Assembly: GCF_001436735.1 (NCBI RefSeq)
Contig: NZ_AYZE01000014.1
Location: forward strand, 373,409 to 437,408
Direction: 5' to 3'
Source of the DNA: Liquorilactobacillus cacaonum DSM 21116
GTDB taxonomy: Bacteria > Bacillota > Bacilli > Lactobacillales > Lactobacillaceae
Length of the DNA: 64,000 bases
Part shown: one piece after another, positions 27,104-37,418 of the stretch
Position numbering within the stretch: the stretch's first letter is position 1
Layout of the letters: each line of letters begins with the position of its first letter
The notes under the pieces: model-generated
What the model saw: the letters and a program-made list of their open reading frames with translations, nothing else
Told to the model about the DNA's origin: nothing
The model's database searches: none
Made by a program: the position numbers and the translations under genes

Positions 27104-27727
27104 TTATTTTAAGGGTATTGCAAGAGTGAAATGAAATTTATTATTCTGTAAGTCAATTGTTTTGGCTTTAATACTAATTCCTTTGGCTGTTGCAAAGTGA
27201 TTAAGATTCAACTTGATCTTATCATGCTTAGCATCAATCGTTATCCCATTGTTTAATTTATAATTATTTTTTACATAATTTAAAATAAATGATGAAGGTG
27301 CACTCAAAGATCCAATGCTTACCCCTTTTGCAAGTAATACAATATTACCATCTGTTGTAACTTTAGGAACTGTATAAAGTGAAAAAGATACATTTTGACC
27401 CAAGATTTGAGTGGTTCCTACCATTATAGCTTCGGAGCTTCCTACAAAAAAGCGGTATTTAATATTCTTATTTTTTTGTTGCTTTTTTAAGTAATAATTA
27501 ATTGTCCCGTTTAGTTGCTTTCTATTCATTTGGACATCAATTGTTGTATAGGAACTTAATTTTGAAGTTTTCTCAATGACTTCTTTTTGTTGTTCTGACT
27601 GTGTAGTTATCTGCTTATAAATAAATAGAGTAGATCCCAGAATTATTGCTAAAAGAACAATAAAAGCCCACTTCCAGTAATTAATTAAATTTTTTTCCTT
27701 TTTTGGCCTTTTTAATCCACTCATCAT
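27104..27727 (-). CDS. YpmS family protein (DUF2140), membrane-anchored
   Basis: A 207-residue protein with one membrane segment near residues 18-38 after a basic, Lys-rich start, and an extracytoplasmic domain with MNRKQLNGTINYYLKKQ and LLAKGVSIGSLSAPSSFILNYV, typical of the YpmS/DUF2140 family. Function unknown. It overlaps the SGNH hydrolase stop (ATGA) and is followed by yozE, a pairing also seen in other Firmicutes (ypmR-ypmS), which suggests a linked envelope function. Confidence 0.82.
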   Translation of the reverse strand: MMSGLKRPKKEKNLINYWKWAFIVLLAIILGSTLFIYKQITTQSEQQKEVIEKTSKLSSYTTIDVQMNRKQLNGTINYYLKKQQKNKNIKYRFFVGSSEAIMVGTTQILGQNVSFSLYTVPKVTTDGNIVLLAKGVSIGSLSAPSSFILNYVKNNYKLNNGITIDAKHDKIKLNLNHFATAKGISIKAKTIDLQNNKFHFTLAIPLK

Positions 27728-28671
27728 TTATTCACCTTATTTAACCAAGAATTTTTATAGTTTATCATTTTTTTGTATAACTGTTCTGTCATATAATTAT
27801 ACCCTTTTAAATTTGGATGGAAATGGTCATAAGCAGATAAGTAATCATTCTTTTCTTTTTTGTTAGAAACAATTGCTGCAAGTTTATTGCCATCTAGACT
27901 ATTCAAATCAGTCACAGTAGTTGTTTTTAGCTGCGCGGTTTTTCCAATGTATTGGCCTTCAGATAATTGCTTATTTATTTGTACCAAATGCATCCCCTTT
28001 TTTTTGATAATCACTTGTCTGGTTGTATTATTCCACTCATTAGTATACTTTTGTAACTGTGTCAACCTAGGAAAATATACAAAGAACGGATTGTATATCT
28101 CAAAAATAAAAACTGGAGCATTTGCATTGTATATCCTAATAGATTGCAATAAATTGTTTAATTTATAAGCATAAGTTTTTTTTGCACTTGGCATAACTTT
28201 AGCTAATTCATCAGAAGATAAAGAATTAAAATTTTTTTGTAAAGTTTGCATTAAATCATTACCACCAACTGTTAGTACAATTATATCCGCACTCTTTAAT
28301 TCCTTTTGCATTTCCTTACTTTCTTGAAGTCGTGCCAGTATCTGATCACTTCTGTCACCTGATTTACCAAAATTATTTGTTAACACTTTTAAATGTGTAT
28401 ATTCTTTTTGTAATTTCTGCTGAATAAGATAGACATAGCCGCCATTATTGGTAGAATCACCGACCCCTTGTGTTAGAGAGTCTCCTAATGCAAAAAGATT
28501 AACTTTCTTTTTTTTCTTAATTTGTTTTTTTACTTCAGAATTGTTAGTCTGCTGCTGAGTATTTTTTATTGGTGTCTTTGAACCAAAGATTGATAAAAGA
28601 GCAAAATAAACTACAAAAGAAAGCAGTGCACAAATTATAACGGTAATAAAGTTTTTAATAATTTTATTCAA
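27724..28671 (-). CDS. SGNH/GDSL-family lipase/esterase (YpmR-like)
   Basis: Membrane-anchored hydrolase of 315 residues. One N-terminal transmembrane segment (about 8-27) is followed by the SGNH blocks: catalytic Ser in ALGDSLTQGVG, the GGNDL block with Asn, and the catalytic Asp/His in YDHFHPNLKGY. Its natural ester substrate is unknown. Start is the TTG at 28671 with AGAAAGGA seven bases upstream; an upstream TTG at 28695 would place that site inside the gene. First gene of the ypmR-ypmS-yozE-ctpA group. Confidence 0.88.
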   Translation of the reverse strand: MNKIIKNFITVIICALLSFVVYFALLSIFGSKTPIKNTQQQTNNSEVKKQIKKKKKVNLFALGDSLTQGVGDSTNNGGYVYLIQQKLQKEYTHLKVLTNNFGKSGDRSDQILARLQESKEMQKELKSADIIVLTVGGNDLMQTLQKNFNSLSSDELAKVMPSAKKTYAYKLNNLLQSIRIYNANAPVFIFEIYNPFFVYFPRLTQLQKYTNEWNNTTRQVIIKKKGMHLVQINKQLSEGQYIGKTAQLKTTTVTDLNSLDGNKLAAIVSNKKEKNDYLSAYDHFHPNLKGYNYMTEQLYKKMINYKNSWLNKVNK

Positions 28672-28795
28672 TAAAAAATCCTTTCTAGTACCCAAAGAAG
28701 TATAAACGCTATTATTATAGCAAAGTTTTGCTCTATTTCATAATGTTATTTAACTTTTTATTGTCTTTTAACTTTTAACATTTAAGAAATTATAG

Positions 28796-28848
28796 TAAAA
28801 AAATCTAGGCCTAGGTCAAAATATGCCCTTGACCCAAGTCTAGATATG
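28796..28848 (-). terminator. Terminator of thyA-dfrA
   Basis: TCTAGGCCTAGGTCAA pairs with TTGACCCAAGTCTAGA (three imperfect positions, wobble-compatible), followed on the minus strand by seven T. Member of the CTAGGTCA stem family. Confidence 0.8.
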
Positions 28849-28891
28849 TTCTTGTCATACATTCGATAATTCAAATGCATTATTTTTGACC

Positions 28892-29401
28892 TTACTGACT
28901 TATTCCTTTTCTTTGGTACACTTCAAAAACATGCGGATATTTATTTTTTTCATCAACTGTACCGTTTTTCTTCGTAATCAATTCAAATAATTTTTCATCA
29001 ATAATTGGCATCTTTGTATCTCCTGGAAAAATAGAATTGATGCGCGTAACGTACAAAAAATCTACTTTGTCCGCAAATTCAGCAAACAAAGAAGCTCCAC
29101 CTATAATAAAAATCAAATCTTTTTGTTCAATCACTGAAGACAAATCATCAATATTATTCATCACTGTGATGCGATCATCATCTTTAAACTTTGTTTTTAG
29201 ATCTATTGAATTTGTTAGAACAAAATGATGTCTTTGTGGTAAAAGTCCTGGAAAGCTATCAAATGTTTTGCGTCCCATCACAATTGGATGGTTCTTAGTT
29301 ATTTTTTTAAAATATGCTAAATCAGCAGGTAGGTGCCATGGCAAGTGTCCATTTAAACCTATGTGATGTTCTTTATCTTCAGCCCAAATATATGCTAACA
29401 T
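28892..29401 (-). CDS. dfrA: Dihydrofolate reductase
   Basis: Reduces dihydrofolate to tetrahydrofolate with NADPH. The 169-residue protein shows the substrate acid D27 in LPWHLPADLAYFKK, the NADPH motifs GRKTFDSFPGLLP and IFIIGGASLFAEF, and the usual chain length. Its start has GAAGGAGGG upstream and it follows thyA by 25 bases; thyA-dfrA is the standard pair, because thymidylate synthase produces the dihydrofolate that this enzyme recycles. Confidence 0.96.
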   Translation of the reverse strand: MLAYIWAEDKEHHIGLNGHLPWHLPADLAYFKKITKNHPIVMGRKTFDSFPGLLPQRHHFVLTNSIDLKTKFKDDDRITVMNNIDDLSSVIEQKDLIFIIGGASLFAEFADKVDFLYVTRINSIFPGDTKMPIIDEKLFELITKKNGTVDEKNKYPHVFEVYQRKGISQ

Positions 29402-29426
29402 TTTGTTTTCCCTCCTTCAGACTCCC

Positions 29427-30383
29427 TTAAACGGCAACAGGTGCCTTAATTGCAGGAGCTGGATCATAATTTTCTACCTTGATATCAGACATTTCAAAAT
29501 CAAAAATACTCTTTTTTTCAGGATTCAACCATAGTTTTGGTGAATTTTTGGGAGTTCGCGTTAATTGTTTTTTAACCTGTTCAAAATGGTTATTATAAAT
29601 ATGTGCATCTCCTAAAGTATGAACAAATTCCCCCACCTGAAGACCAGTTTCATGTGCTATTAAATGTGTCAATAAAGCATAACTAGCAATATTAAAAGGT
29701 ACACCTAAAAAAACATCAGCACTACGTTGGTAGAGTTGGCAGCTCAACTTTCCGTCAACTACATAAAATTGAAATAGCGTATGGCATGGGGGAAGTGCAC
29801 TATTTGGTACATCTTCTGGATTCCAAGCTGAGACGATTAACCTTCTTGAATCTGGTGTATTTTTAATACCATCTATCACATTTTGAATTTGATCAATTAC
29901 TTGTCCATCTCGGGTTTTCCAATGACGCCACTGTGCTCCATAAACATCTCCTAAATCACCGTACTTCTCACAGAAATCATCATCAGTCAAGATTCGCTCA
30001 CAAAATATTTTTTTTTGCTTGTTATATTCATCTGCAAAAGCTGTATCAATAAGTGATTTTCTTCCGAAATCTGTCATGTCAGGACCAGTATATTCATTAC
30101 TTGAAACCCATTTTTTAAAAGCCCACTCATCCCAAATGTGATTTTTGTGTTGTAATAAGAATCGGATATTAGTGTCACCACGTAAAAACCAAAGAAGCTC
30201 ACTTTTTACTAATCCAAATGCAACCTTTTTAGTTGTCAAAAGAGGAAATCCTTGACTTAAATCAAAACGCATTTGATATCCAAATAAACTTTTAGTTCCT
30301 GTTCCCGTGCGATCTCCTTTTTGTTGTCCCTTCTCCAAAATATCAGTAATAAGTTGTAGATACGGAGCTTCAAGAATAGCCAT
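29427..30383 (-). CDS. thyA: Thymidylate synthase
   Basis: Makes dTMP from dUMP using methylenetetrahydrofolate. The 318-residue enzyme has catalytic Cys200 in [13 protein letters not shown], the phosphate-binding Arg in KGDRTGTGT and [13 protein letters not shown], and an insert of about 50 residues (about 90-140) found in the L. casei type and absent from E. coli ThyA. It lies in the order ABC-F - thyA - dfrA. Confidence 0.97.
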   Translation of the reverse strand: MAILEAPYLQLITDILEKGQQKGDRTGTGTKSLFGYQMRFDLSQGFPLLTTKKVAFGLVKSELLWFLRGDTNIRFLLQHKNHIWDEWAFKKWVSSNEYTGPDMTDFGRKSLIDTAFADEYNKQKKIFCERILTDDDFCEKYGDLGDVYGAQWRHWKTRDGQVIDQIQNVIDGIKNTPDSRRLIVSAWNPEDVPNSALPPCHTLFQFYVVDGKLSCQLYQRSADVFLGVPFNIASYALLTHLIAHETGLQVGEFVHTLGDAHIYNNHFEQVKKQLTRTPKNSPKLWLNPEKKSIFDFEMSDIKVENYDPAPAIKAPVAV

Positions 30384-30400
30384 AAATGTTCCTCCAATTT

Positions 30401-32290
30401 TTATTGTTCGAATTGACTTAAATATTCCCAGCGGCTCATTTTATCATCAATTAACCGGTCATGTTCATCAATTTGTTTTTGCAATTCTGCCAATTTGTTG
30501 TAGTTTGTTCCATCAGTACTAGCCATTTGTTCGGATAAAACATCTTTTTCATTTTCTAAAGTATCGATTAAATTTTCAATTTTTTCAAATTCGATTTTTT
30601 CCGCATAAGTTAATTTTGATTTTTCATTTTTGGGATTCTTCTCAGATGGACTAACACTTTGTTTTATTTTTTCTTTCTGATGTTTTTCAAAATTTTGATT
30701 TTTGCTTAAATAATCGGTAAAAGCTCCTGTAAAACGTTCAATTCTTCCATTTCCTTGAAAAATCAACAAATCATTTGCAACTTTATCAAGGAAATAACGA
30801 TCATGAGAAACTGTGATTACTGTGCCATTAAAATTACTAACGTAGTCTTCCAAGACTGTCAAAGTAGCTATATCAAGGTCATTTGTGGGTTCATCTAAAA
30901 TTAAAACATTGGGTGCACTCATCAATAATTTTAAGAGATAAAGTCTTCGCTTTTCTCCACCGGATAATTTTCTAATCAAAGTTCCGTGCATGAAGCGTGG
31001 AAAAAGAAACTGTTCAAGTAACTGCGTTGTGCTAACCTGTTGTCCATAGCGATCAGTTACACTTTGCGCAATCTCATTTAAATAACTAATCATTCTTTTA
31101 TCTTCTGGAATTTTTTCTGTTTGCTGTGTGTAATATGCAATTCGAACTGTTTCACCAATTTCTAAAATACCATTATCCAGGGCAATGTTTCCTGTCAGTG
31201 CATTCAAAAAACTTGATTTTCCGGCACCATTTGCACCTGTGATACCAATTCGATCACCCGCTTGAATTAGCATATCGAATTTTTGCATAATTACATGGTT
31301 GGCAATGGTTAGGGAAGCATTTTTTAGCTGAATAACTTTTTTTCCTAATCGTTGCTGACCTAAAGAAATATCAACTGCACCCTCATCTTTTGTACTTTTA
31401 AGATTTTCTTCAAGTGTGTTAAAACTATTGATTCTTGCTTGTTGTTTTGTTGTTCTGGCTTTTGCACCAGTACGCATCCAAGCGAGTTCTTTTTTATATA
31501 ATTGTTGTTGTTTGTGTTCAAAATCTGCTTCTTTTTGAACACGTTGAGCTTTTTGTTCGACATAGCTCTGATAATTTCCTTGGTATGGATAAAGGCTTCC
31601 AAAAGATAACTCTAGAATTTGAGTTGCTATTTGATCCAAAAAATAACGATCGTGGGTAACTACCAGTAATGCTCCTTTGTAATTAACTAAATAATCTTGT
31701 AACCAATTAATTGAATCAAAGTCAAGATGGTTAGTAGGTTCATCCAATATAAGTAAGTCTGGTGCTTGAATTAAAACTTGCGCAAGGCCCACCCGCTTTT
31801 TTTGACCACCCGATAGTGTCTTAACAGCAACATCTAGCTGCTCAAGATGTAATTGGCTTAGAATGGTTTTTACATCACTTTCAGCACTCCAGGCATCTTC
31901 TCTATTCATTGCTGCTTCAGCATTGTCGTAACGCTGCTGTGCTTTTACATCATTTGGATTTAACCCATAAAAAGTTAAGGCTTCTTCGTAACTACGAATT
32001 GTTTTGAAAATTGGAGCTGCACCATCAAAGATTGCTTCTAACGCAGTAGCATTTTCATCTAGTTCAGGTATTTGCTTTAAATAACTGATACGATAATTGT
32101 TAGGAGCTATTAATTTTCCACTGTCAGCACTATCTTGTTCAGTCAAGACATTCAGAAGAGATGTTTTTCCTGAACCATTTGTTCCAATTAAACCAATTCT
32201 GTCATGTTCATTTATCAAAAAATTCAAGTTTTCAAAAAGTGTTTTTTCTCCATATGTTTTGCTCAAATTTTCAACACGTAATGTCTGCAT
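30401..32290 (-). CDS. ABC-F family ATPase, Uup/YfmR type
   Basis: Ribosome-associated tandem ABC ATPase with no membrane part, 629 residues. Domain 1 has Walker [10 protein letters not shown], signature [13 protein letters not shown] and LDEPTNHLD; domain 2 has [22 protein letters not shown] and LDEPTNDLD. An inter-domain P-site-type linker (about 235-300, rich in K/Q/R) and a C-terminal coiled coil (about 555-629) identify the Uup/YfmR branch, implicated in translation of hard-to-translate stretches. It is not obviously an antibiotic-resistance ABC-F. Followed by thyA 17 bases on. Confidence 0.88.
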   Translation of the reverse strand: MQTLRVENLSKTYGEKTLFENLNFLINEHDRIGLIGTNGSGKTSLLNVLTEQDSADSGKLIAPNNYRISYLKQIPELDENATALEAIFDGAAPIFKTIRSYEEALTFYGLNPNDVKAQQRYDNAEAAMNREDAWSAESDVKTILSQLHLEQLDVAVKTLSGGQKKRVGLAQVLIQAPDLLILDEPTNHLDFDSINWLQDYLVNYKGALLVVTHDRYFLDQIATQILELSFGSLYPYQGNYQSYVEQKAQRVQKEADFEHKQQQLYKKELAWMRTGAKARTTKQQARINSFNTLEENLKSTKDEGAVDISLGQQRLGKKVIQLKNASLTIANHVIMQKFDMLIQAGDRIGITGANGAGKSSFLNALTGNIALDNGILEIGETVRIAYYTQQTEKIPEDKRMISYLNEIAQSVTDRYGQQVSTTQLLEQFLFPRFMHGTLIRKLSGGEKRRLYLLKLLMSAPNVLILDEPTNDLDIATLTVLEDYVSNFNGTVITVSHDRYFLDKVANDLLIFQGNGRIERFTGAFTDYLSKNQNFEKHQKEKIKQSVSPSEKNPKNEKSKLTYAEKIEFEKIENLIDTLENEKDVLSEQMASTDGTNYNKLAELQKQIDEHDRLIDDKMSRWEYLSQFEQ

Positions 32291-32308
32291 TTCTTCACTC
32301 TTTTTCTA

Positions 32309-33517
32309 TTAATTATTCTTATTTTCTAATGCCAGTTCTTTAAGAACAGCTAACTCATTTGGAAGCTCACCACAAACCACTTTTTTTTCAATTTTTGATA
32401 AAATATTACCTAAAAAAGGGCCAGGAACAAAATCTAATTCTTTAATTAAAATTCCACCGTTAATCACAAGCTCTTTTCTATTTTTGATTGGCAACATTTC
32501 GTAATTTTGGCGGATTATCGAAATATCTCTCTCAAAACCCAATAATTTAGCAACTTCATTTGCAATTTCAAAAGATTGTATCCCAATAGTATAAAGATCC
32601 CAATCATTAACTTGGTTTTGTTTGAGTAAAGAAGTAGCTAAAAAAGACCTTTCAACACGTGCTATTAAGTCATTTGAGCATTTCCAAGACTTCAAAAAAA
32701 GGGTTATTTTATTGTAGTCTTGGAAAGATAAGTAACAAAAAAGAGTCCAAGCAACTACTTCATCTCCAATTTGTAAATTATCTAGTGACAGAATCAATTT
32801 CAGAATCTGTTCTTTATCCTCAAGTAAAGGGCAATAACGATAAAGACCGCAATCAACAAAACTTTGTAGCCCCTTCTTAGGATTTTTGCCTAGAAGTAAT
32901 TTTACCCATTCGACATTGATTCTTTCAACGGCAATTTTTTTAAGCAACTTTGAATTTGTTGTAATTGCATTAAGTGTTTTTGATTCTATATCAAAATCTA
33001 ATTGACTAGCAAAACGTACCGTTCTCATCATTCGAAGTGCATCTTCATGATACCTTTCGTTGGGATTCCCTACGGCTCTAATCACTTTCTTTTTTAAATC
33101 ATCCAGTCCGTTAAATAGATCTATAATCTCACCATCTAAATTAAGTGCCAATGCATTAATTGTTAAATCACGTCGCTTTAAGTCTTCAGCAAGCGAGCGT
33201 ACAAATTTGACACTGTCAGGGCGACGGTAGTCTTGATAAGTGGACTCAGTCCTAAAGGTGGTTACCTCATATCCTTCTCCATGATCAAGGATAGTGACAG
33301 TTCCATGTTCTATTCCTGTATCAATGGTTTTCTTAAATATGTGTTTAATTTCAGCAGGATAAGCACTTGTAGCAATATCAACATCGTGTAGTGGTAATTC
33401 AAGTAGTGTATCACGTACGCTACCTCCGACAAAGTAAGCAAGAAATCCAGCTTCACAAATTTTGTCAAGAATTATTTTAGCTTTCTGAAATTCAAGTGGT
33501 AATTTTACTAATCTCAT
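32309..33517 (-). CDS. cca: CCA-adding tRNA nucleotidyltransferase
   Basis: Adds or repairs the tRNA 3' CCA end. The 402-residue class II enzyme carries the nucleotidyltransferase motif [11 protein letters not shown] followed by [11 protein letters not shown], motif B ([20 protein letters not shown]), motif C/D region with [21 protein letters not shown], and a helical C-terminal part. Its ATG overlaps the dapB stop as ATGA, so the two are coupled. In B. subtilis dapB and cca are also close, though with other genes between them. Confidence 0.96.
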   Translation of the reverse strand: MRLVKLPLEFQKAKIILDKICEAGFLAYFVGGSVRDTLLELPLHDVDIATSAYPAEIKHIFKKTIDTGIEHGTVTILDHGEGYEVTTFRTESTYQDYRRPDSVKFVRSLAEDLKRRDLTINALALNLDGEIIDLFNGLDDLKKKVIRAVGNPNERYHEDALRMMRTVRFASQLDFDIESKTLNAITTNSKLLKKIAVERINVEWVKLLLGKNPKKGLQSFVDCGLYRYCPLLEDKEQILKLILSLDNLQIGDEVVAWTLFCYLSFQDYNKITLFLKSWKCSNDLIARVERSFLATSLLKQNQVNDWDLYTIGIQSFEIANEVAKLLGFERDISIIRQNYEMLPIKNRKELVINGGILIKELDFVPGPFLGNILSKIEKKVVCGELPNELAVLKELALENKNN

Positions 33518-34302
33518 AGCAAGTTCTCAAGTCCTATGAGTAATTCATTATAAGCACCAATTTTTTTAACGGCAACTTCAACTCCTGACATAAAGGAAAT
33601 ACGATCAAAGGAATCTTGACGAATTGTCAATGCTTCCCCTTTTCCACCAAATAGGACTTGTTCATGGGCAACATATCCAGGTAAACGAACACTATGAATT
33701 CGCATGCCTTCATAATCTGCACCACGTGCGCCAAGCAAACTTTCTTTTTCTTCTGGGTTACCTTGGATTTTTTGCTTGCGAACCTCTGCAATCATTTTTG
33801 CAGTATTTAAGGCGGTTCCACTAGGAGCATCTAACTTATTATCATGATGCATTTCAATTATTTCAACATCAGGCAAATATTTTGCAGCATGTTGTGCAAA
33901 TTGCATCAATAAAACGGCTGAAATTCCAAAGTTTGGAGCAATTAAACCACCAGTAGTTTTTTCTATAGCAATTTTTTTTAAGTTGTCAACTTGTTCACTA
34001 GTCAAACCTGTAGTACCAATTACAGGGGAAATTTTATTCATAAGAGCAAATTTAGCATTTTCATATACCGAAGATGGTGAAGTAAAATCAATCCAAACAT
34101 CGGTATTTTCTGTATTAATTTCACTTGTTTTTGTATAGACTGGAATATCCATGTTTTTAAACTCAAGAATTTCATTAATATTTTTCTCAGTTGCATTTGG
34201 ATCATATACGCCCGTTAACTCAAAATCTGTGTTTTGGATAACCATCTTTGTAGTTGTATTTCCCATTCGTCCTTTAAAACCGGCCACTAAAACTTTAATC
34301 AT
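33514..34302 (-). CDS. dapB: 4-hydroxy-tetrahydrodipicolinate reductase
   Basis: NAD(P)H-dependent step of the diaminopimelate/lysine pathway. The 262 residues show the nucleotide-binding [12 protein letters not shown], the GTTGLT block, and the active-site signature [19 protein letters not shown] with the catalytic His and Lys. The rest of the pathway is not in this window. No lysine riboswitch was seen in the short leader (170 bases to the divergent yitT start). Confidence 0.95.
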   Translation of the reverse strand: MIKVLVAGFKGRMGNTTTKMVIQNTDFELTGVYDPNATEKNINEILEFKNMDIPVYTKTSEINTENTDVWIDFTSPSSVYENAKFALMNKISPVIGTTGLTSEQVDNLKKIAIEKTTGGLIAPNFGISAVLLMQFAQHAAKYLPDVEIIEMHHDNKLDAPSGTALNTAKMIAEVRKQKIQGNPEEKESLLGARGADYEGMRIHSVRLPGYVAHEQVLFGGKGEALTIRQDSFDRISFMSGVEVAVKKIGAYNELLIGLENLL

Positions 34303-34472
34303 ACTATCATCCTCTTCACTTTTGTTTATTCTTATTCATTCTAACAGATTGTGGACTTACCTGCATCTGCTAGAATAATGAAATTCTCCTTAGCAAGTAC
34401 TCACGTATGCATTTTTTTCTTAAAAGTTATGTTATGCTCTTAGAAGATACTAAGTTTTTGGAGGTAAGAAAG

Positions 34473-35360
34473 ATGTATTCAACTGATTCAAAAGTTCGTC
34501 TAATTGATTTTATTATGATTGCTTTTGGCTGTGGGATGTATGCTTTTGGTTTTGTAATGATAAATATCAGTAACAATCTTGCTGAAGGCGGAGTGACAGG
34601 AATTTCACTTATAACACGCTATTGGCTGCATATTGATCCAGCATTTACTACACTTGCAATTAATATTCCATTGGTTATCATAGGATATCGATATTTAGGT
34701 AAAAAAGCACTTATTTACACCGTATATGGCACTGTCTCACTTTCAATTTTTATTTGGTTATGGCAAAGGCTTCCATTTTCAATTGATATTCACCATGATT
34801 TGTTTATAGCTGGAATTTTGGCTGGAGTACTTGGTGGTATTGGGTCTGGAATTGTTTATCGTTTCGGTGGTACAACTGGTGGTGCAGATATTGTTGCCCG
34901 AATTCTAGAAAAAAAACAAGGTGTCGCTATGGGACGTACACTCTTAATGTTGGATTGTATTGTCTTAACTGCTTCCTTAAGTTACGTTGATCTTAGGAGA
35001 ATGATGTACACATTGTTAGCCTCTTATGTATTTTCCAAGATTGTTAATTTTACCCTTGAGGGAGCATATACTGCTCGTGGTGTTATCATTATGAGTAACG
35101 AATATGAAAAAATTACAAAAGATATTATGGATATTTTGGAACGTGGTGTCAGTCATTTACAAGCCACTGGGGCTTACTCTAATGAGACAAGACAAGCTAT
35201 TTATTGTGTTGTTAGTCCTAGCGAATTGATGACATTAAAACATATTGTCGCTAAGTATGATGAAAAAGCTTTTGTTTCTGTTTTAACAGTCAATGAAGTC
35301 TTTGGAGAAGGTTTTAGTTATGCGATTCCTAAGAAAAGAATCTTTAAATTAAAAAAATAA
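34473..35360 (+). CDS. YitT family membrane protein (DUF161/DUF2179)
   Basis: A 295-residue protein with five or six membrane segments (about residues 10-180, including GGTTGGADIVARIL, the DUF161 hallmark) and a C-terminal cytoplasmic DUF2179 domain (about 205-285, with ATGAYSNETRQAIYCVVSPSE and VNEVFGEGF). Function of the family is not settled. The ATG at 34473 follows GGAGG by eight bases; an in-frame ATG at 34407 lacks a site. One of four + strand genes, divergent from dapB, with a clear terminator behind it. Confidence 0.9.
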   Translation: MYSTDSKVRLIDFIMIAFGCGMYAFGFVMINISNNLAEGGVTGISLITRYWLHIDPAFTTLAINIPLVIIGYRYLGKKALIYTVYGTVSLSIFIWLWQRLPFSIDIHHDLFIAGILAGVLGGIGSGIVYRFGGTTGGADIVARILEKKQGVAMGRTLLMLDCIVLTASLSYVDLRRMMYTLLASYVFSKIVNFTLEGAYTARGVIIMSNEYEKITKDIMDILERGVSHLQATGAYSNETRQAIYCVVSPSELMTLKHIVAKYDEKAFVSVLTVNEVFGEGFSYAIPKKRIFKLKK

Positions 35361-35387
35361 CATTTCATAGTTTGTCTTATTTAATCA

Positions 35388-35443
35388 CAAAAGCCCAGCA
35401 ATCAAAATTTGTAATTGTACATTTTGATTACCGGGTTTTTTAT
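35388..35443 (+). terminator. Terminator of yitT
   Basis: AAAAGCCCAGCAATCAAAAT pairs with ATTTTGATTACCGGGTTTTT around a loop of about 12 bases. Its minus-strand reading could also serve the convergent TPR gene. Confidence 0.85.
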
Positions 35444-35486
35444 AATTTTTTAAAGTAGTAAGGCTACAGATTAAATTTGACCTAGC

Positions 35487-36752
35487 TTAAAAATTTTCTA
35501 GCAATTCATCTTCAAACTCTTGCATATCTAAATCATCTGGCACTAATCTAAGATATTGTGCCACATTTTCACGAGCCTCTTCAAGATTACCAACTCGCCG
35601 ATTCAAAATCGCAAATTCTCTGATAAAGGTCGGATTATCATCGTATACTCGACTAGCCGATTCATAGTATTTGATAGCTTTAGTATCATTATCAAGCGCA
35701 CTATACGCTTTTCCTAAATTCCAATAAATCTGTGGGTCAATTTCATTATTTTGGATAAATGAACTTAAAAAATCAATTGTTTCTTGATATTTTTGCCGAC
35801 TAACCAACAAATTGCTATATTGAATCACAATTGTTAAGTTATCAGGATCAATTTCAAGAGCTTTTTCAAGATATGTCTGTGCACTTTCAACTTGCTGTAG
35901 TTTTAAGGAAACCGAACTTGCTTGCTCATAAAGTTTAATATTATACTGGTCAACGCTAAGCCCCTCTTGTAATGTTTCAAGTGCTTCATTTAACAAGCCT
36001 TGTTGTTCATATGCTATCGCAAGGTAGGGATATAAGGTCGTATAATCTTTATAGTTACTTTTAAGCTTAACAAAATTTTTGATAGCTTCTTCATAGTTTT
36101 TGACTTGAAGTTGGGTAAATGCAATTTGAAATCTCGCATCCGGACTAATTTGTTTGTCATTTAATTGGTCAAAGTAACCAAGCGCTTGTTCAAATTTCCC
36201 GACTTCAGCGTAACATTGTCCAAGTCGTTGTACCATAGACACACTAGCTAACTGAGTAAACCCTAATTTAACTAATGTGAGATAAGATTCAATTGCTTTA
36301 CCAAATTTCTTTGTACTAAAATAAAATTCTGCTAAACCAAAAATAACTGCTTCTTCATCAGGTGCAAGTTGCAACGCTTCAAGTAACTTATGCTCACTAA
36401 CTTCTAGCAGTCCTTGTGTCTGGTACAAATCCGCTGCAACTAAAAGTGAGTTCACATAGGCATCAGATTCAGGTTTTATTGCAGACAAGTATTCAAGAGC
36501 TTCTTCATCATGTCCATCGCTAACAGCAAGATCTGCTAATTGTGCACGCAAAATATCTTCATTCGGGAACTTAGCTAATAACGATTGGTAAGCTTTTTTA
36601 GCAAAATTAGAAAAGCCTAGCATATATAAATCTTCTGCTAAATTATATATTTCTTCGGCATCAGATTCTTTGAGCACCTGGTTAAAAAGTTCAGTTGCTT
36701 TTTCAATTTTTCCATCTTCAATTAGATTAATTACATTTTCAGAACGGTTCAT
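35487..36752 (-). CDS. TPR repeat protein (YpiA-like)
   Basis: A 421-residue soluble protein made of about ten tetratricopeptide repeats, visible from repeated A/Y/A/P patterns such as AEFYFSTKKFGKAIESYLTLVKLG, YLAIAYEQQGLLNEALETLQEGL and YWNLGKAYSALDNDTKAIKYYESA. It is acidic overall and has no signal peptide. Function unknown; it probably works as a protein-interaction scaffold. It lies downstream of hup, as in B. subtilis and other lactobacilli, but the hup terminator separates them. Confidence 0.88.
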   Translation of the reverse strand: MNRSENVINLIEDGKIEKATELFNQVLKESDAEEIYNLAEDLYMLGFSNFAKKAYQSLLAKFPNEDILRAQLADLAVSDGHDEEALEYLSAIKPESDAYVNSLLVAADLYQTQGLLEVSEHKLLEALQLAPDEEAVIFGLAEFYFSTKKFGKAIESYLTLVKLGFTQLASVSMVQRLGQCYAEVGKFEQALGYFDQLNDKQISPDARFQIAFTQLQVKNYEEAIKNFVKLKSNYKDYTTLYPYLAIAYEQQGLLNEALETLQEGLSVDQYNIKLYEQASSVSLKLQQVESAQTYLEKALEIDPDNLTIVIQYSNLLVSRQKYQETIDFLSSFIQNNEIDPQIYWNLGKAYSALDNDTKAIKYYESASRVYDDNPTFIREFAILNRRVGNLEEARENVAQYLRLVPDDLDMQEFEDELLENF

Positions 36753-36838
36753 AAATTCCCCTTTTTATTAAAAATAAAAATACAGTTAACATTGAAATTA
36801 GATTATACTAGATAACACACAAAAATCGATATTTTTAA

Positions 36839-36883
36839 CAAAAAAAAGACTGCAACCAAACATAAGTTTAGAAACAGCCCTTT
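36839..36883 (-). terminator. Terminator of hup
   Basis: On the minus strand GGCTGTTTCTAAAC pairs imperfectly with GTTTGGTTGCAGTC (wobbles, one or two mismatches), followed by seven T. Confidence 0.7.
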
Positions 36884-36902
36884 GACGAATAAGTATTAGT
36901 GC

Positions 36903-37178
36903 TTATTTAACAGCCTCTTTTAAAGCCTTACCTGGCTTAAATGCAGGAACTTTACTTGCAGGAATTTGAATTTCCTTACCAGTTTGTGGGTTGCGACCTT
37001 TACGAGCTGCACGTTCACGTACTTCGAAGTTACCAAATCCAATCAATTGAACCTTTTCGCCTTCTGCTAATGTAGCTTGAATTGTTTCAAAAACTGCGTC
37101 AACAGCAGTAGTTGCATCTTTTTTTGTTAAACCTGTCTTTGTTGCAACTGTTTCGATTAATTGTGCTTTGTTTGCCAT
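36903..37178 (-). CDS. hup: Histone-like DNA-binding protein HU
   Basis: Abundant nucleoid protein that bends DNA as a homodimer. The 91-residue chain has the HU helices ([20 protein letters not shown]), the signature [21 protein letters not shown] with the beta-arm and intercalating proline ([18 protein letters not shown]). The ATG at 37178 has a GAGGTG site nine bases upstream; an earlier in-frame ATG at 37211 lacks one. It has its own promoter and a leader of about 110 bases with a hairpin. Confidence 0.97.
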   Translation of the reverse strand: MANKAQLIETVATKTGLTKKDATTAVDAVFETIQATLAEGEKVQLIGFGNFEVRERAARKGRNPQTGKEIQIPASKVPAFKPGKALKEAVK

Positions 37179-37208
37179 GTGTTTCACCTCCTCATAAGAA
37201 GAAATAGG

Positions 37209-37233
37209 CACAGATATAAATTTTTATCTGCTG
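37209..37233 (-). other. Hairpin in the hup leader
   Basis: GCAGATA and TATCTGTGC lie in the leader just ahead of the ribosome binding site and can form a short AT-rich stem. It may influence translation or mRNA stability; nothing more can be said. Confidence 0.35.
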
Positions 37234-37295
37234 GCGTAATTTCGCCCTTGTTATAATGACGAAACAATGACTAACAAATCATTATCTCTTTAACT

Positions 37296-37324
37296 AAGAT
37301 AGCATATAAAGCCTAACATAACAA
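37296..37324 (-). promoter_or_regulatory. Promoter of hup
   Basis: On the minus strand TTGTTA and TATCTT are 17 bases apart, giving a leader of about 110 bases before the hup ATG. Confidence 0.55.
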
Positions 37325-37418
37325 GGTTTTTCACCTATTTTTATGAACTTTACTGGGTTTTTAAAATCAATAAAGTTTACTAAAAAGATAGCTTAACATA
37401 TTGTGTAATTTAATAAAA

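Noticed and set aside
34303-34472. Lysine riboswitch ahead of dapB
   Set aside because: The leader is too short and has no L-box core; a plain promoter region is more likely.
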